Below, piece by piece: positions 31,661 through 32,163 of a stretch of 32,163 nucleotides of DNA. The position numbers and the translations under genes were made by a program. Each line of letters opens with the position of its first letter. Position 1 is the first letter of the stretch. The stretch spans positions 1 to 32,163 of the forward strand of contig JAKSBV010000249.1 of assembly GCA_022360955.1 (NCBI GenBank), read 5' to 3'. The notes beneath the pieces were generated by a model, which ran no database searches, was not told where the DNA came from, and saw only the letters and a program-made list of their open reading frames with translations. The stretch is from Bacillota bacterium. GTDB lineage: Bacteria; Bacillota; Clostridia; SK-Y3.

Positions 31661-32163
31661 ATGATCAATAAAAATTATCAAAGAACTTATGCAAAACCTG
31701 TAAAATGCCCGCCCGCCGCACCCATATGTGCAGACTGCGGGCCGCCCAAGCACCCGTATCCGCAAGGCGTTATTTTCAATTGCTGTACGGGAGCCGGGTT
31801 GAGTCCGGTTGTGATTGGAACGGCAATTAACGGATTATTCCTTGACACCCCTGTATCATTGGTGTGTGCTGCGCTTGATACCACCTGCTTATGCAAGCCG
31901 ATGGTCACCGTCGAGTTTAATTGTATCGTCAGCAACTTTTTCTTGGCAGGGATTGAGGGAACCTCACTGACTTTCCAGTTGAAGAAATCTTGTGATAACG
32001 GACAGGAAGTGGTATGCGGCACCTGGACGATGACGAGACCTTTTGTCTTTGGTACTGCAACCAGCAATAGTGAAGATTTTGGGTTTGCGTTCTGTGACTG
32101 CAATCCCTGCCCGGGCTGTTGTACCTACTTCGTTGAATTGATTTCGGCGGAAAGTGTAGGCGC
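31661..32163 (+). CDS. Cys-rich array protein 9 (type-1 domain, cut by the window end)
   Basis: The frame is open from ATG 31661 to the end of the window (167 codons) and is incomplete at the 3' end. It encodes MINKNYQRTYAKPVKCPPAAP, CADCGPPKHPYPQG, FNCCTGAGLS, DTPVSLVCAALDTTCLCKPMV, FQLKKSCDNGQEVVCGTWTM and FCDCNPCPGCCTYFVEL. The header cysteine of HPCPQG is Tyr here (TAT instead of TGC or TGT). The LVCAALDTTCLCKP form without ACP..PRS marks it as a type-1 domain, so by analogy a type-2 domain should follow beyond the window. GAAAGGAGA precedes the ATG. Confidence 0.8.
   Translation, partial: MINKNYQRTYAKPVKCPPAAPICADCGPPKHPYPQGVIFNCCTGAGLSPVVIGTAINGLFLDTPVSLVCAALDTTCLCKPMVTVEFNCIVSNFFLAGIEGTSLTFQLKKSCDNGQEVVCGTWTMTRPFVFGTATSNSEDFGFAFCDCNPCPGCCTYFVELISAESVG

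Noticed and set aside
18905-32163. CRISPR-like regular repetition
   Set aside because: The repeats are coding paralogs with diverged sequence and unit sizes of hundreds of bases; no short direct repeats with uniform spacers are seen.

Overview
The window looks like a chromosome segment of an AT-rich, spore-forming member of the Clostridia. Evidence for this is the housekeeping order dgt-dnaG-rpoD, strong AAAGGAGG-type ribosome binding sites, an RsiV-type anti-sigma factor, and many promoter-like boxes matching the late-sporulation sigma-K pattern. I cannot name the species.

Layout. (1) 1-1575: the 3' half of a dispersed hairpin repeat, then an ECF sigma factor overlapping its RsiV-like membrane anti-sigma factor. 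(2) 1902-6988: a flavodoxin-family reductase, dgt, dnaG and rpoD with a strong terminator, then a small ferritin-like protein. (3) 6989-7418: no gene, but a long hairpin repeat interrupted by a 104-bp MITE-like element. (4) 7419-16139: a glycan-synthesis region with an ATP-grasp enzyme, a WbqC-family protein, a PIG-L deacetylase, a UDP-sugar 4,6-dehydratase, a double-domain GT2, a GT2-GT4 fusion split by an in-frame stop, and a large protein of unknown function with a coiled-coil tail. (5) 16699-18608: a Cys-rich protein and a cysteine-desulfurase-like enzyme. (6) 18905 to the window end: at least nine paralogous Cys-rich genes (three with one domain, five with two, one cut by the window edge). 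Interspersed among them are a GT-B glycosyltransferase on the minus strand and a phage-type lysis pair (amidase plus LL-H-type holin).

How it may work together. An AC-N17-CATANNNTA box, which fits the sigma-K consensus, lies upstream of most Cys-rich genes. The same box precedes the amidase-holin pair, the minus-strand GT-B gene, the dehydratase and the WbqC gene. The simplest reading is a mother-cell regulon that builds a disulfide- or metal-rich, probably glycosylated spore outer layer and includes a captured phage lysis cassette that could act in mother-cell lysis. The Cys-rich array is evolving by duplication and decay: copies have lost cysteines, one has lost its -10 box, there is a remnant 5' end of another copy, and MITE-like elements sit between copies. 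The spore assignment is inference from promoters, composition and context; no protein here is a named coat protein that I can recognise with certainty.
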